Assembly (NCBI GenBank): GCA_902494085.1
Contig: CABURU010000003.1
Location: 1-64,000 of the forward strand
DNA from: an uncultured Collinsella sp.
GTDB lineage: Bacteria > Actinomycetota > Coriobacteriia > Coriobacteriales > Coriobacteriaceae
Direction of reading: 5' to 3'
Length of the DNA: 64,000 nt
In this document: positions 37,448 to 46,059 of the stretch, piece after piece
Layout of the letters: every line of letters begins with the position of its first letter
Numbering within the stretch: the stretch's first letter is position 1
Notes under the pieces: generated by a model
The model's input: only the letters and a program-made list of their open reading frames with translations
The model's database searches: none
What the model was told of the DNA's origin: nothing
Program-made: the position numbers and the translations under genes

Positions 37448-38485
37448 ATGGGTAAGTACATCGTTAAACGTGTGCTTCAGTTCATCCCGGTGTTTTTGGG
37501 CGTTACGCTGATTTTGTTCGCCCTCCAGAATATCGTGCCGGGAGATCCGATCAAGCTGATCGGTGGAGACAAGGCTCTGTCCCCCGAGGTGGAGCTTCAG
37601 CTTCGCGTTCGCTATCACCTGGTCCAGTCGGACGAGGACGGCAACGCGATCCTTGACGAGAACGGCGACCCCGTTCAAACGTCGCTCGTGGACCGTTACT
37701 TGTATTACATGAACGGCCTGCTTCATGGCGATCTGGGCAATTCGTATCAGCGCAAGCTGCCGGTTACGGAAATCTTTGCCCAGAAGTATCCGTATACGGT
37801 CAAACTTGCCGCGTGCGCCATCGTGCTCGAGGCAATCATGGGTATCGGTGCGGGTATCATTTCGGCGGTAAAGCGTTATTCCTTCTGGGATATTTTGGTA
37901 ACGCTCACCACGTCGATCCTCGTTGCCGTCCCGGCCTTCTGGCTCGGTATGTTGCTGCAACTGTTCTTTGGCGTCATTCTCAAGGACGCCACGGGCGGTG
38001 CATTCTCCATGCCGATCTCGGGTGCCGGCGGTGCCAGCTCTCAGTATCAGGATTGGATGCACTATGTGCTTCCGACCATTACGCTGGCTTCGGTTTCGAC
38101 CGCTTATGCTGCCCGCATAATGCGCTCGCAGCTGCTTGACGTCATGAACCAGGATTACATCCGTACGGCAAAAGCCAAGGGTCTCTCCAATCGCGCGATC
38201 ATCATCAAGCATGCGCTTAAGAATGCACTCATCCCCGTCGTTACCTATATTGGTGTCGACTTTGGCGGCATGCTTTCGGGCGCCATCCTGACCGAGACGG
38301 TCTTTAACTGGCCCGGTATCGGCTATGAGGTCTATCGCGCCATTAGCATGCGTGACTGGCCCATCGTTATGGGCGGCGTTACGCTCATCGTCGTCGTCGT
38401 CATGGTGATCAACCTGCTCGTCGACATTAGCTATGCATTCCTCGACCCGCGCATCCGCCTTGGCGGTCCGTCGGATAAGGCCTAA
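37448..38485 (+). CDS. oppB: Oligopeptide ABC transporter permease OppB
   Basis: The 345-aa permease has the OppB N terminus (YIVKRVLQFIPVFLGVTLILF), a large extracytoplasmic loop with the sequence NGLLHGDLGNSY, and a docking loop MNQDYIRTAKAKGLSNRAI. About six membrane segments are visible. ATG at 37448 with TAGGGGAG upstream. Three genes follow with gaps of at most 14 nt. Confidence 0.93.
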   Translation: MGKYIVKRVLQFIPVFLGVTLILFALQNIVPGDPIKLIGGDKALSPEVELQLRVRYHLVQSDEDGNAILDENGDPVQTSLVDRYLYYMNGLLHGDLGNSYQRKLPVTEIFAQKYPYTVKLAACAIVLEAIMGIGAGIISAVKRYSFWDILVTLTTSILVAVPAFWLGMLLQLFFGVILKDATGGAFSMPISGAGGASSQYQDWMHYVLPTITLASVSTAYAARIMRSQLLDVMNQDYIRTAKAKGLSNRAIIIKHALKNALIPVVTYIGVDFGGMLSGAILTETVFNWPGIGYEVYRAISMRDWPIVMGGVTLIVVVVMVINLLVDISYAFLDPRIRLGGPSDKA

Positions 38486-38499
38486 GGGAGGTACGTCTC

Positions 38500-39435
38500 A
38501 TGCAGGAAACTGATTCTCAGTCTCAGGAGCAGGCTACCGCCACCAAGGCCGCATCTGCTCCCGCCAAGTCCCGCACGCTGTGGGGCGACGCTTTTAAGCG
38601 TCTTCGTAAGAACAAGCTCGCCGTTATCGGTGTCTGCTGGATCATCATCGTCGTTGTGGTTGCCCTGACCGCAGATCTGTGGGCTAAGCCCTGGCTCGGT
38701 TCGCCGACGGCTTCCGACTCGACCACCATGGCCCAGACGTCGCTGATGGCTCCGTGTGCAGAGCACCCGTTTGGCACCGACGCCCTTGGTCGTGACATTC
38801 TCGTTCGCGTTATCTACGGTGCACGTGTTTCGCTTTCCGTCGGTATTATGGCCACTGCGATCTCCACGGTGATTGGTCTGGTCATGGGTGCTCTGGCCGG
38901 TTTCTACGGCGGCATCTGGGATACGATCATCATGCGCTGTGCGGATATTTTCCTAGCGTTCCCGTACGTGCTTTTCGTTGTCGCCATGATCGCCGTTATC
39001 GGACGTGGTCTTCAGAACGTCTTTTTTGCCATCGGCATTCTCGGCTGGCCTTCGATTGCGCGCGTCTTCCGCTCTGCAATCTTGACGGTCAAGGAAAACG
39101 ACTATGTTGACGCTGCGCGCGCGATGGGTGCATCTGATGCTCGTATCGTTGTGCGTCACATCTTCCCGAACTCCGTCGCCTCCATCGTGGTCTACGCGAC
39201 CATGAACATTGGTGGCGCCATTCTGACCGAGTCCGCTCTGTCCTTCCTCGGCATGGGCGTTATTCCGCCTACGCCTTCGTGGGGCTCCATGATTCAGGAC
39301 GGTCAGCAGTATCTTCTGACTGCTCCCTGGATGATGATCATGCCCGGTCTGGCAATTCTTTCGACGGTGCTCGCCTTCACCCTGCTGGGTGACGGTCTGC
39401 GCGACGCCCTCGACGTCAAGATGAAGGACGCATAA
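38500..39435 (+). CDS. oppC: Oligopeptide ABC transporter permease OppC
   Basis: The 311-aa permease has a Gln/Thr/Ala-rich cytosolic N-terminal tail, then WGDAFKRLRKNKLAVIGVCWI, the OppC signature HPFGTDALGRDILVRVIYGAR, and docking loop ENDYVDAARAMGASDARIV. Five to six membrane segments. GGGAGG precedes the ATG. It pairs with OppB to form the peptide channel. Confidence 0.93.
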   Translation: MQETDSQSQEQATATKAASAPAKSRTLWGDAFKRLRKNKLAVIGVCWIIIVVVVALTADLWAKPWLGSPTASDSTTMAQTSLMAPCAEHPFGTDALGRDILVRVIYGARVSLSVGIMATAISTVIGLVMGALAGFYGGIWDTIIMRCADIFLAFPYVLFVVAMIAVIGRGLQNVFFAIGILGWPSIARVFRSAILTVKENDYVDAARAMGASDARIVVRHIFPNSVASIVVYATMNIGGAILTESALSFLGMGVIPPTPSWGSMIQDGQQYLLTAPWMMIMPGLAILSTVLAFTLLGDGLRDALDVKMKDA

Positions 39436-39437
39436 GG

Positions 39438-40528
39438 ATGAAGAAGAACAAGAACTATGTGGACCTGAAGGACCAGCCGGTTCCCGAGGGCCAGCATCTG
39501 CTCGAGGTCGATGACCTTAAGATGTATTTCCATACCGAGGACGGCGTCGTTCGCGCTGTCGACGGTGTCTCCTACACGCTCGATCGCGGCGAGACCCTGG
39601 GCGTCGTCGGTGAGTCCGGCTCCGGTAAGTCCGTGACCGCCATGACCATCATGGGTCTTATCTCGATGCCTCCGGGAAAGATCGAGGGCGGCGACGTTCG
39701 CTATCGCGGTCGTTCTATCCTCGAGATGACCGAGGAAGAGATGCAGCACATTCGCGGAAACGACATCGCGATGATCTTCCAGGATCCTATGACCTCCTTG
39801 AACCCGGTCTATAAGATCGGCAAGCAGGTGGGCGAGGGCCTTCGTCTGCACCGTGGCTATTCCAAGCAGGAGGCGCTCAAGCGCGCTACCGAGCTTTTGG
39901 ACCTCGTGGGTATCCCCGAGCCCGAGAAGCGCGTCAATGAGTATCCGCACCAGTTCTCCGGCGGTATGCGTCAGCGTGTCATGATCGCTATGGCTCTTGC
40001 CTGCGATCCCGATATCCTGATTGCCGACGAGCCCACGACGGCTCTGGACGTTACCATTCAGGCTCAGATTATCGAGCTCATGCAGGAAATGCAGGAGAAG
40101 AACGGCAACGCCATCATCATGATTACCCATGACCTGGGCGTCGTTGCCGATATGGCCGATAAGATCATGGTTATGTACGCCGGCCGTCCCGTCGAGTTCG
40201 GTACTGCTGAGGAAATCTTCTACGAGAGTCGCCACCCCTACACCTGGGGCCTTATCCGCTCCATCCCGGAGCAGGCCATCGAAGAGAAGAAGCCGCTTAC
40301 GCCGATTCACGGCAACCCGCCTTCGCTCATGAACCTGCCTGAGGGCTGCGTGTTCTCGCCTCGTTGTCCCTATGCGACGGACAAGTGCCGCAAGCAGCGC
40401 CCCGAGCGCGTTGTCACCGAGTCTGGTCATTACTCTGCGTGCCACTACTCCGGTGACCCCGAGTTCCTCAAGAACGCTCCTGAGACGTCCCGTACGCGCA
40501 AGGATTCCAAGAAGGGAGGCGAGGCGTA

Positions 40529-40529
<1 letters not shown>
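39438..40529 (+). CDS. oppD: Oligopeptide ABC transporter ATPase OppD
   Basis: The 363-aa ATPase has Walker A GESGSGKS at residues 58-65, Q-loop IFQDPMTSLNPVY, signature FSGGMRQRVMIA, Walker B ILIADEPTTALDV, H-loop MITHDLGVV and the C-terminal peptide-transporter extension with the cysteines FSPRCPYATDKCRKQRPE, a segment that can bind an Fe-S cluster in relatives. The stop codon shares one base with the oppF start (TAATG). Confidence 0.95.
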
Positions 40530-41557
<1,028 letters not shown>

Positions 41558-41573
41558 TCGGTTGTTCTCGTCC

Positions 41574-41705
41574 GGGCCCGCGCTGGACTTAGTTTTCAGA
41601 ACGTCCTCGACCATGGAAACCCCCTTATCCTGCTCCTTCGGAGCCGCGGATAAGGGGGTTTCCTGGTCTGCGGAATGTTCTGAAAACTAAGTCCAGCACG
41701 GGCCC
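41574..41705. repeat. 132-nt extended palindrome (long hairpin A)
   Basis: Stacked perfect helices: GGGCCC (41574-41579) with GGGCCC (41700-41705); a 21-bp arm at 41582-41602 with 41677-41697, 5' arm starting GCTGGACTTAGTTTTC; GACCA/TGGTC (41609-41613, 41664-41668); a 16-bp arm GGAAACCCCCTTATCC (41615-41630) with 41648-41663; and a tip GCTCC-TTC-GGAGC (41632-41644). It lies directly after oppF with no internal gene. Confidence 0.85.
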
Positions 41706-41770
41706 TGTGTTACCACTGCAGAGGGGTGCGATTCCTTGATCGCTCACTTAATCTAATTTGAAATTGAGTA

Positions 41771-41800
41771 AGGCCGGAGCTTTAGCTCCGGCCTCCTTAT
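41771..41800 (+). terminator. Terminator-like hairpins downstream of opp operon
   Basis: A perfect 10-bp stem, AGGCCGGAGC (41771-41780) with GCTCCGGCCT (41785-41794), has a TTTA loop and a T-containing tail (CCTTATAT). A second 8-bp stem follows at 41806-41824 (GGCTCGGC/GCCGAGCC). Confidence 0.75.
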
Positions 41801-41885
41801 ATAAGGGCTCGGCTTTGCCGAGCCGCCAAATTTACATCAGCCCCCAGAACATGTTTGAGAACTGTGCCTGAATTATGTATTTGCA

Positions 41886-42010
41886 GGCCCCGAATCGGTG
41901 TTGCCTCCCGGCGCATTCCGCAGGGGGAGCGATATTTTGCAGCACGAAGTGCGCAACAAAATATCGCTCATGCCCGAGGACGCGCCGGGAGGCAACACCG
42001 ATTCGGGGCC
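41886..42010. repeat. 125-nt extended palindrome (long hairpin B)
   Basis: A perfect 29-bp pair of arms spans 41886-41914 and 41982-42010 (5' arm starts GGCCCCGAATCGGTG). Inside is a 13-bp stem GAGCGATATTTTG (41927-41939) with CAAAATATCGCTC (41957-41969) and a tip GCAC-GAA-GTGC (41942-41952). It sits just upstream of the tRNA-Leu promoter. Short overlapping open frames here are by-products of the palindrome. Confidence 0.87.
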
Positions 42011-42048
42011 GGACACACGGATTTACCTGCACATTTACAAATTCGTAA

Positions 42049-42097
42049 ACTTTTTTGAAAAAAGTGCTTGCACAGTTCTCGAATCATAGGTTATTAT
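42049..42097 (+). promoter_or_regulatory. tRNA-Leu promoter with upstream A/T palindrome
   Basis: ACTTTTTTGAAAAAAGT (42049-42065) is a perfect palindrome 2 nt upstream of -35 TTGCAC (42068-42073); after an 18-nt spacer comes -10 TATTAT (42092-42097). The same arrangement precedes two other tRNA genes (45522, 47875). Confidence 0.8.
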
Positions 42098-42154
42098 CTT
42101 CCTCGTTGAACGCGCGGGTCCGACAAAACGAACCGTGAATCAACAACATAGCAT

Positions 42155-42244
42155 GTCGGAGTGGCGGAATTGGCAGACGCGCTAGCTTGAGGTGCTAGTG
42201 ACCGCTTTTTGGTCATGCGGGTTCAAGTCCCGCCTCCGACACCA
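42155..42244 (+). tRNA. tRNA-Leu (GAG)
   Basis: A 90-nt cloverleaf with acceptor GTCGGAG (42155-42161) and CTCCGAC (42234-42240), discriminator A and encoded CCA. The anticodon stem CTAGC/GCTAG encloses the loop TTGAGGT, giving anticodon GAG. The long variable arm (GTGACCGCTTTTTGGTCATGC) is typical of tRNA-Leu. The T loop GTTCAAG is present. Confidence 0.95.
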
Positions 42245-42255
42245 TCGCATTTGAG

Positions 42256-42278
42256 AAGCCTCTTCGGAGGCTTTTTTG
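42256..42278 (+). terminator. Terminator after tRNA-Leu
   Basis: The stem AAGCCTC (42256-42262) with GAGGCTT (42267-42273) has a TTCG loop and a run of T. Confidence 0.9.
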
Positions 42279-42303
42279 TTACCGATAGACGGCGGGGTCC
42301 ACG

Positions 42304-44649
42304 ATGGAAACGCTTGAACACAACGAGTGGGCAGACGTTGCCCAACTAGTCGAGATCACGAGCGATGCTGTCATCATCTGCGAGCTCGACGGAACCATTC
42401 TGCATGTGAATAATCGCTTACTTGGTTTGATGTGCGAGGAACGCGCCGACGTCATTGGTGGAGATGTTAAAGACGTCCTGTACTCGTCCGCTTTTGAACG
42501 TGCGACGGAACATCGTCTGCCATTTGAAACTGATGGCTCCGAGAACGAACTGATGCTCAAGCTGAGTGACGGCTCCTTTATCCCCGTCTTGGTTCGTGCG
42601 GGCTCCGTAACGCCTCCACGCATCTTTGGGCGCCGCGCGCCACGTGTCCTGGTGGCGCTCCATAGCATCGAAGAACAGTATTCGCACGACCGTCAGCTCA
42701 AGCGTGCTCTTTCGGAGCTTAGAGTGGCTAACAAGCGCCTCTCTGGCACGCTCTCGGTCATTATGAGTACCGTGGGCTCCGATGAGCTGCCCAGCCTACT
42801 TGATACCGTTTTGAACCAGCTTGTAGGAACGCTCGATGCTTCGGGTGCTGCTATCTATTTTTCTGAGAGCGGCGGTTTTAAACTTCGCGGTGTTTCCAAG
42901 GAGCTGTACGACAGCTACCTGCCTGAGTTTTTGCCGTATGGCGCTGGCATTCCGACGTATGTTCTTCGTGAGTCGCGTGCCTGTCGCTTGTCGATTCAAC
43001 AGGACCTTAAGGGTGATAAGGCCGCCTCCGGTATGTTTATGGACCTGGACAATCGTTCTAAGCACCTGTTGCGTATGCAGGATATGCCTCCGTACCGCAG
43101 CGAGATCTGTCTTCCCGTTTTTTACGGTACGCAGATCCTTGGCGTGCTGGAAGTTGGTTGGAAACGCCCCCAGGCACCGCTCGCCTATGACGTTAATGTG
43201 CTCGAGGTCATTTGCGATTACCTATCTATCCAGCTGGTCGGCATGGCATCGAGCCTTCGCTCCCGTCGCACGGCCGAGCTTGGCCGCTCGCTCAATGTCT
43301 TGCGTGATGAGTTGTTTACCTTTCTAGACGATTCTGCCGCGGCTACCCAGGCGGTATCGTCCGAGGTCTGCAATATGCTTAACTGCCATTTTTGCCCTGT
43401 TGAGTATGACGCCAGTCTGGATTCCTACGTCATAGATTTTGAAGGCGGCAGTCGCGTTGCTTTGCCGGACGATCCCGAGAAGCTTTTCTTTTCCACGACG
43501 GCGCCAGCGGCACGTCTGGGGGCTGGCCCTGATGGCTTTGAGGCATCTGTTTTGGGCGGTACGAGTGCCGAGGACCTTAAACACGTCCGTATAACTCGCG
43601 TTGACGAATCGATGCCTATGGGAGGCTGGCTTAGGGCGCATGGTCTGCCTTGTCAAGGTCTCTACGTCGACTTCGGCATCGAGGCGGGGCGCCCGCGCTC
43701 TGAGGGTGATGGTAAGCACAGTAACGACGCGATTGTTCCTGCTTCTGTTGCGAAGAGCCCGACGACGCGCGCGCTGCTGCTTCGTGATGGTAGCCAAGAG
43801 CCGATTGATGACCTTGAATATGACTACTTGGTGCACTTGGCGCATGACTTTGAACTGATCTACGAAGGCGAATCTCAAAAGCGCGAGGAGCGCCATATCG
43901 CTCAGACCCTTCAGATTGGCATGAGAAATTCCCTGGGGGATGTTCCGGGTATCGCAACCGATTCGGTGTACCTGTCGGCCACGAACTCGGCGTTGGTCGG
44001 CGGCGATTTCTATACGCTCATCCGTCTTCCCGACGACTGCGCCGTCATGATTCTGGGTGATGTGTCTGGCAAAGGTATTGAGGCCGCATCGATGTCCGCG
44101 CTCGTCAAGACGGCCCTGACGGCATATGCTTGGGAGGGCGCTGGACCGGCCCGCATGGCACGCTCCCTTAACAGCATGCTCATGGGCTTTTCGAGGGTCG
44201 AGACGTTCGTGACGGCCTTTATCGCCAAGATTGACCTTAAGGCCGGACGCGCAACGTATTGTTCGGCGGGCCATCCTCCGACCATGGTCATTAGGCCAGA
44301 GTCGATGCCGCTGGGTGGCGGCGAGGCACGTGGGGGAGAGGTCGAGCTACTTGGATGTCAATCGGGTGTAATCGGTGCCTTTGAGAGCATGGTGTACGAG
44401 ACAGGCGCGTTTACGTTCGCTCCTGGCGACATGCTCTTCATGTATACGGATGGAACGATTGAGGCCCGCGACCGCACCGGAGCGTTCTTTGGCGAGCAGC
44501 GCCTTCGTGACCTTCTGCTCTCTGTCTCGGGTGAGGGCGTATCGGGAATCTGCGGCAAGGTCTTGGGCGAGCTCGACCGATTTACCGAATCGGCGTTGGA
44601 CGATGACATTGCATTGGTGTCCCTTGAGTTTTTACGGGGTCGTTCATAG
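42304..44649 (+). CDS. PAS/GAF-sensor PP2C (SpoIIE/RsbU-type) serine phosphatase
   Basis: The 781-aa cytosolic signalling protein starts with a PAS-like domain (about residues 8-120, EITSDAVIICELDGTILHVNNRLLGL). A coiled-coil stretch and a GAF-like domain follow (about 140-320), then a less clear middle region (about 330-520) and a C-terminal PP2C/SpoIIE phosphatase (about 540-781). Metal-binding acidic residues are D568 (VGGDFY), D586 (GDVSGKG) and the terminal DDD at 766-768. Such phosphatases dephosphorylate STAS anti-sigma antagonists. A STAS-HATPase fusion is encoded 78 nt downstream, which makes it the likely target. The signal sensed is unknown. The ribosome site before ATG 42304 is weak (GGGG). 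Confidence 0.88.
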   Translation: METLEHNEWADVAQLVEITSDAVIICELDGTILHVNNRLLGLMCEERADVIGGDVKDVLYSSAFERATEHRLPFETDGSENELMLKLSDGSFIPVLVRAGSVTPPRIFGRRAPRVLVALHSIEEQYSHDRQLKRALSELRVANKRLSGTLSVIMSTVGSDELPSLLDTVLNQLVGTLDASGAAIYFSESGGFKLRGVSKELYDSYLPEFLPYGAGIPTYVLRESRACRLSIQQDLKGDKAASGMFMDLDNRSKHLLRMQDMPPYRSEICLPVFYGTQILGVLEVGWKRPQAPLAYDVNVLEVICDYLSIQLVGMASSLRSRRTAELGRSLNVLRDELFTFLDDSAAATQAVSSEVCNMLNCHFCPVEYDASLDSYVIDFEGGSRVALPDDPEKLFFSTTAPAARLGAGPDGFEASVLGGTSAEDLKHVRITRVDESMPMGGWLRAHGLPCQGLYVDFGIEAGRPRSEGDGKHSNDAIVPASVAKSPTTRALLLRDGSQEPIDDLEYDYLVHLAHDFELIYEGESQKREERHIAQTLQIGMRNSLGDVPGIATDSVYLSATNSALVGGDFYTLIRLPDDCAVMILGDVSGKGIEAASMSALVKTALTAYAWEGAGPARMARSLNSMLMGFSRVETFVTAFIAKIDLKAGRATYCSAGHPPTMVIRPESMPLGGGEARGGEVELLGCQSGVIGAFESMVYETGAFTFAPGDMLFMYTDGTIEARDRTGAFFGEQRLRDLLLSVSGEGVSGICGKVLGELDRFTESALDDDIALVSLEFLRGRS

Positions 44650-44727
44650 ACGACGCTGAGCGGGCTGAATCCGCACGGTTGGGGAAACGAATGCATCGAG
44701 TGGGCTTTTTTGGGGAACCATGGTCGT

Positions 44728-45474
44728 ATGAATGAGTGGAATGACATAGCGGTTTTGACGCCACCAGGCGATATCGACATCGCCACGGTGCCTGCGCTGC
44801 GTCGGCGGTTGGATGCCTTGATTGGCCGCGGCGTGCGTCGTGTCGTCATCAACTGTCAGGCTGTTAGCTTTATCGATTCGACGGGCTTGGCATTCCTGCT
44901 TACGCGCGCTCGTGAGCTCATGAGGCGAGAAGGCCTGCTTTCGCTCGTCAATGCATCAGGTGAAGTTGTTCGCTTTTTGGAGATTGCTCGTCTTGTCGAT
45001 ATCCTTCATGTCGCGGGGCCGGCACGGGAGTCTATTCCCGCTATTCCGGTGGGGGAGCTGCCTCGCTGGAGTAAGAGTGTCGAGGTCCGTCAGGGTATCG
45101 AGAATCTTCCATACTACCGACATCGCATCGCCGAACTCCTTGAATCGCTTCCGTTGCGCCGTGACGAGCGCTACGATGTCGCATTGGCATCGGGGGAGGC
45201 GCTGGGTAATGCCTATGACCATGCGGGCGGTATCGGGTGCGTCCTGACGGTTCAGGCCTATGGCGATCGCGTTGTGGTTGAGGTGCTTGATCGAGGTGCC
45301 GGCTATTCTGTCGATGAAACGAGCGAGCCGGTCGCATCTGAGGAACGCGGCCGTGGTATCAAGCTTATGCGTATGCTCGTCGATAACGTGGAGGTTGCTC
45401 GTCGTACGGACGGCGCCGGCACGCGCGTGCAGATGGTGAAGCTGTTTAGCGGAGCGCTGGAATCGTGCGCCTAG
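44728..45474 (+). CDS. Fused anti-sigma antagonist (STAS) and anti-sigma kinase (HATPase)
   Basis: The 248-aa protein joins two usually separate partner-switch proteins. Residues about 1-105 are a STAS domain with the phosphorylatable S51 in the motif FIDSTGLAFLL. Residues about 115-245 are an RsbW/SpoIIAB-type GHKL domain with N-box E157, N161, D164-H165 (GEALGNAYDHA), G1 box D188 (DRGAGYSV) and G2 box RGRGIKLMRM. It lies directly downstream of a PP2C phosphatase. The ATG at 44728 is preferred; an in-frame TTG at 44710 is an alternative. No sigma factor lies in the window. Function as a stress switch is inferred from domains and context. Confidence 0.87.
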   Translation: MNEWNDIAVLTPPGDIDIATVPALRRRLDALIGRGVRRVVINCQAVSFIDSTGLAFLLTRARELMRREGLLSLVNASGEVVRFLEIARLVDILHVAGPARESIPAIPVGELPRWSKSVEVRQGIENLPYYRHRIAELLESLPLRRDERYDVALASGEALGNAYDHAGGIGCVLTVQAYGDRVVVEVLDRGAGYSVDETSEPVASEERGRGIKLMRMLVDNVEVARRTDGAGTRVQMVKLFSGALESCA

Positions 45475-45521
45475 CCAATCGCTTTAGCGCGTTTGGCTAT
45501 TAAGAACATGCGGCAGACAAG

Positions 45522-45567
45522 TTTTTTGAAAAAAGTACTTGCGTCTTTTGGACAACTCGCGTAAATT
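45522..45567 (+). promoter_or_regulatory. Promoter of tRNA-Gly/tRNA-Cys array
   Basis: An A/T palindromic block TTTTTTGAAAAAA (45522-45534) precedes -35 TTGCGT (45539-45544), a 17-nt spacer and -10 TAAATT (45562-45567). It matches the tRNA-Leu promoter in plan. Confidence 0.75.
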
Positions 45568-45579
45568 AATAACCCGCAA

Positions 45580-45655
45580 GCGGACATGGCTCAGTTGGTA
45601 GAGCACAACCTTGCCAAGGTTGGGGTCGCGGGTTCGAGCCCCGTTGTCCGCTCCA
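45580..45655 (+). tRNA. tRNA-Gly (GCC), copy 1
   Basis: A 76-nt cloverleaf, acceptor GCGGACA (45580-45586) with TGTCCGC (45645-45651), T discriminator and encoded CCA. Anticodon stem CAACC/GGTTG encloses TTGCCAA, giving GCC. Copies at 45806 and 47935 are identical. Confidence 0.95.
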
Positions 45656-45665
45656 TTGCATTTCC

Positions 45666-45688
45666 GGACCGTTTAGGCGGTCCTTTTT
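45666..45688 (+). terminator. Hairpin between tRNA-Gly and tRNA-Cys
   Basis: The stem GGACCG (45666-45671) with CGGTCC (45678-45683) is followed by TTTTT and ends one base before tRNA-Cys. It looks like a terminator yet lies inside the tRNA array. Confidence 0.7.
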
Positions 45689-45689
45689 C

Positions 45690-45763
45690 GGCGAAGTGGC
45701 CAAGTGGTAAGGCAGAGGCCTGCAAAGCCTTTACCCCCGGTTCGAATCCGGGCTTCGCCTCCA
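45690..45763 (+). tRNA. tRNA-Cys (GCA)
   Basis: A 74-nt cloverleaf, acceptor GGCGAAG (45690-45696) with CTTCGCC (45753-45759), T discriminator and encoded CCA. The anticodon loop CTGCAAA gives GCA. No separate promoter is visible between it and the preceding tRNA-Gly. Confidence 0.94.
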
Positions 45764-45772
45764 GGCAACATC

Positions 45773-45799
45773 CGGGCGCTCCGGCGCCCGTTTTGTTTT
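45773..45799 (+). terminator. Hairpin after tRNA-Cys
   Basis: The stem CGGGCGC (45773-45779) with GCGCCCG (45784-45790) has a 4-nt loop and is followed by TTTTGTTTT. Confidence 0.8.
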
Positions 45800-45805
45800 A
45801 CATAT

Positions 45806-45881
45806 GCGGACATGGCTCAGTTGGTAGAGCACAACCTTGCCAAGGTTGGGGTCGCGGGTTCGAGCCCCGTTGTCCGCTCCA
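45806..45881 (+). tRNA. tRNA-Gly (GCC), copy 2
   Basis: Identical to the copy at 45580, including the encoded CCA. It starts 7 nt after a terminator-like hairpin. Confidence 0.95.
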
Positions 45882-45889
45882 AACGCAGC

Positions 45890-45920
45890 AGCCCGACTAC
45901 CACGGTAGCCGGGCTTTTTT
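45890..45920 (+). terminator. Terminator after tRNA-Gly copy 2
   Basis: The stem AGCCCGACTAC (45890-45900) with GTAGCCGGGCT (45905-45915), one mismatch, has a 4-nt loop and is followed by a T-run. Confidence 0.88.
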
Positions 45921-46059
45921 GTACCCATCGCCTGGGCTCGAACCCGAGAGGGAGCGAGCGTTTTGGGGCGTGGCTGTGGCGTTGTTTGCTGCGAATGTGC
46001 GCTTTGGGCGTATCATCGTGGGCATCTCGCATAACCTCGTTGCAAGGGAGATACGCCCC

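Noticed and set aside
41571..42010. CRISPR array
   Set aside because: The region has inverted repeats, not regularly spaced direct repeats, and no cas genes are in the window.
41832..42089. Short open frames on both strands around palindrome B
   Set aside because: They lie inside a perfect inverted repeat and mirror each other. No ribosome sites.
45586..46059. Upstream extension of the GH13 gene through the tRNA array
   Set aside because: The frame is open by chance through three tRNA genes. A GTG at 46060 has a ribosome site and matches the normal GH13 start.
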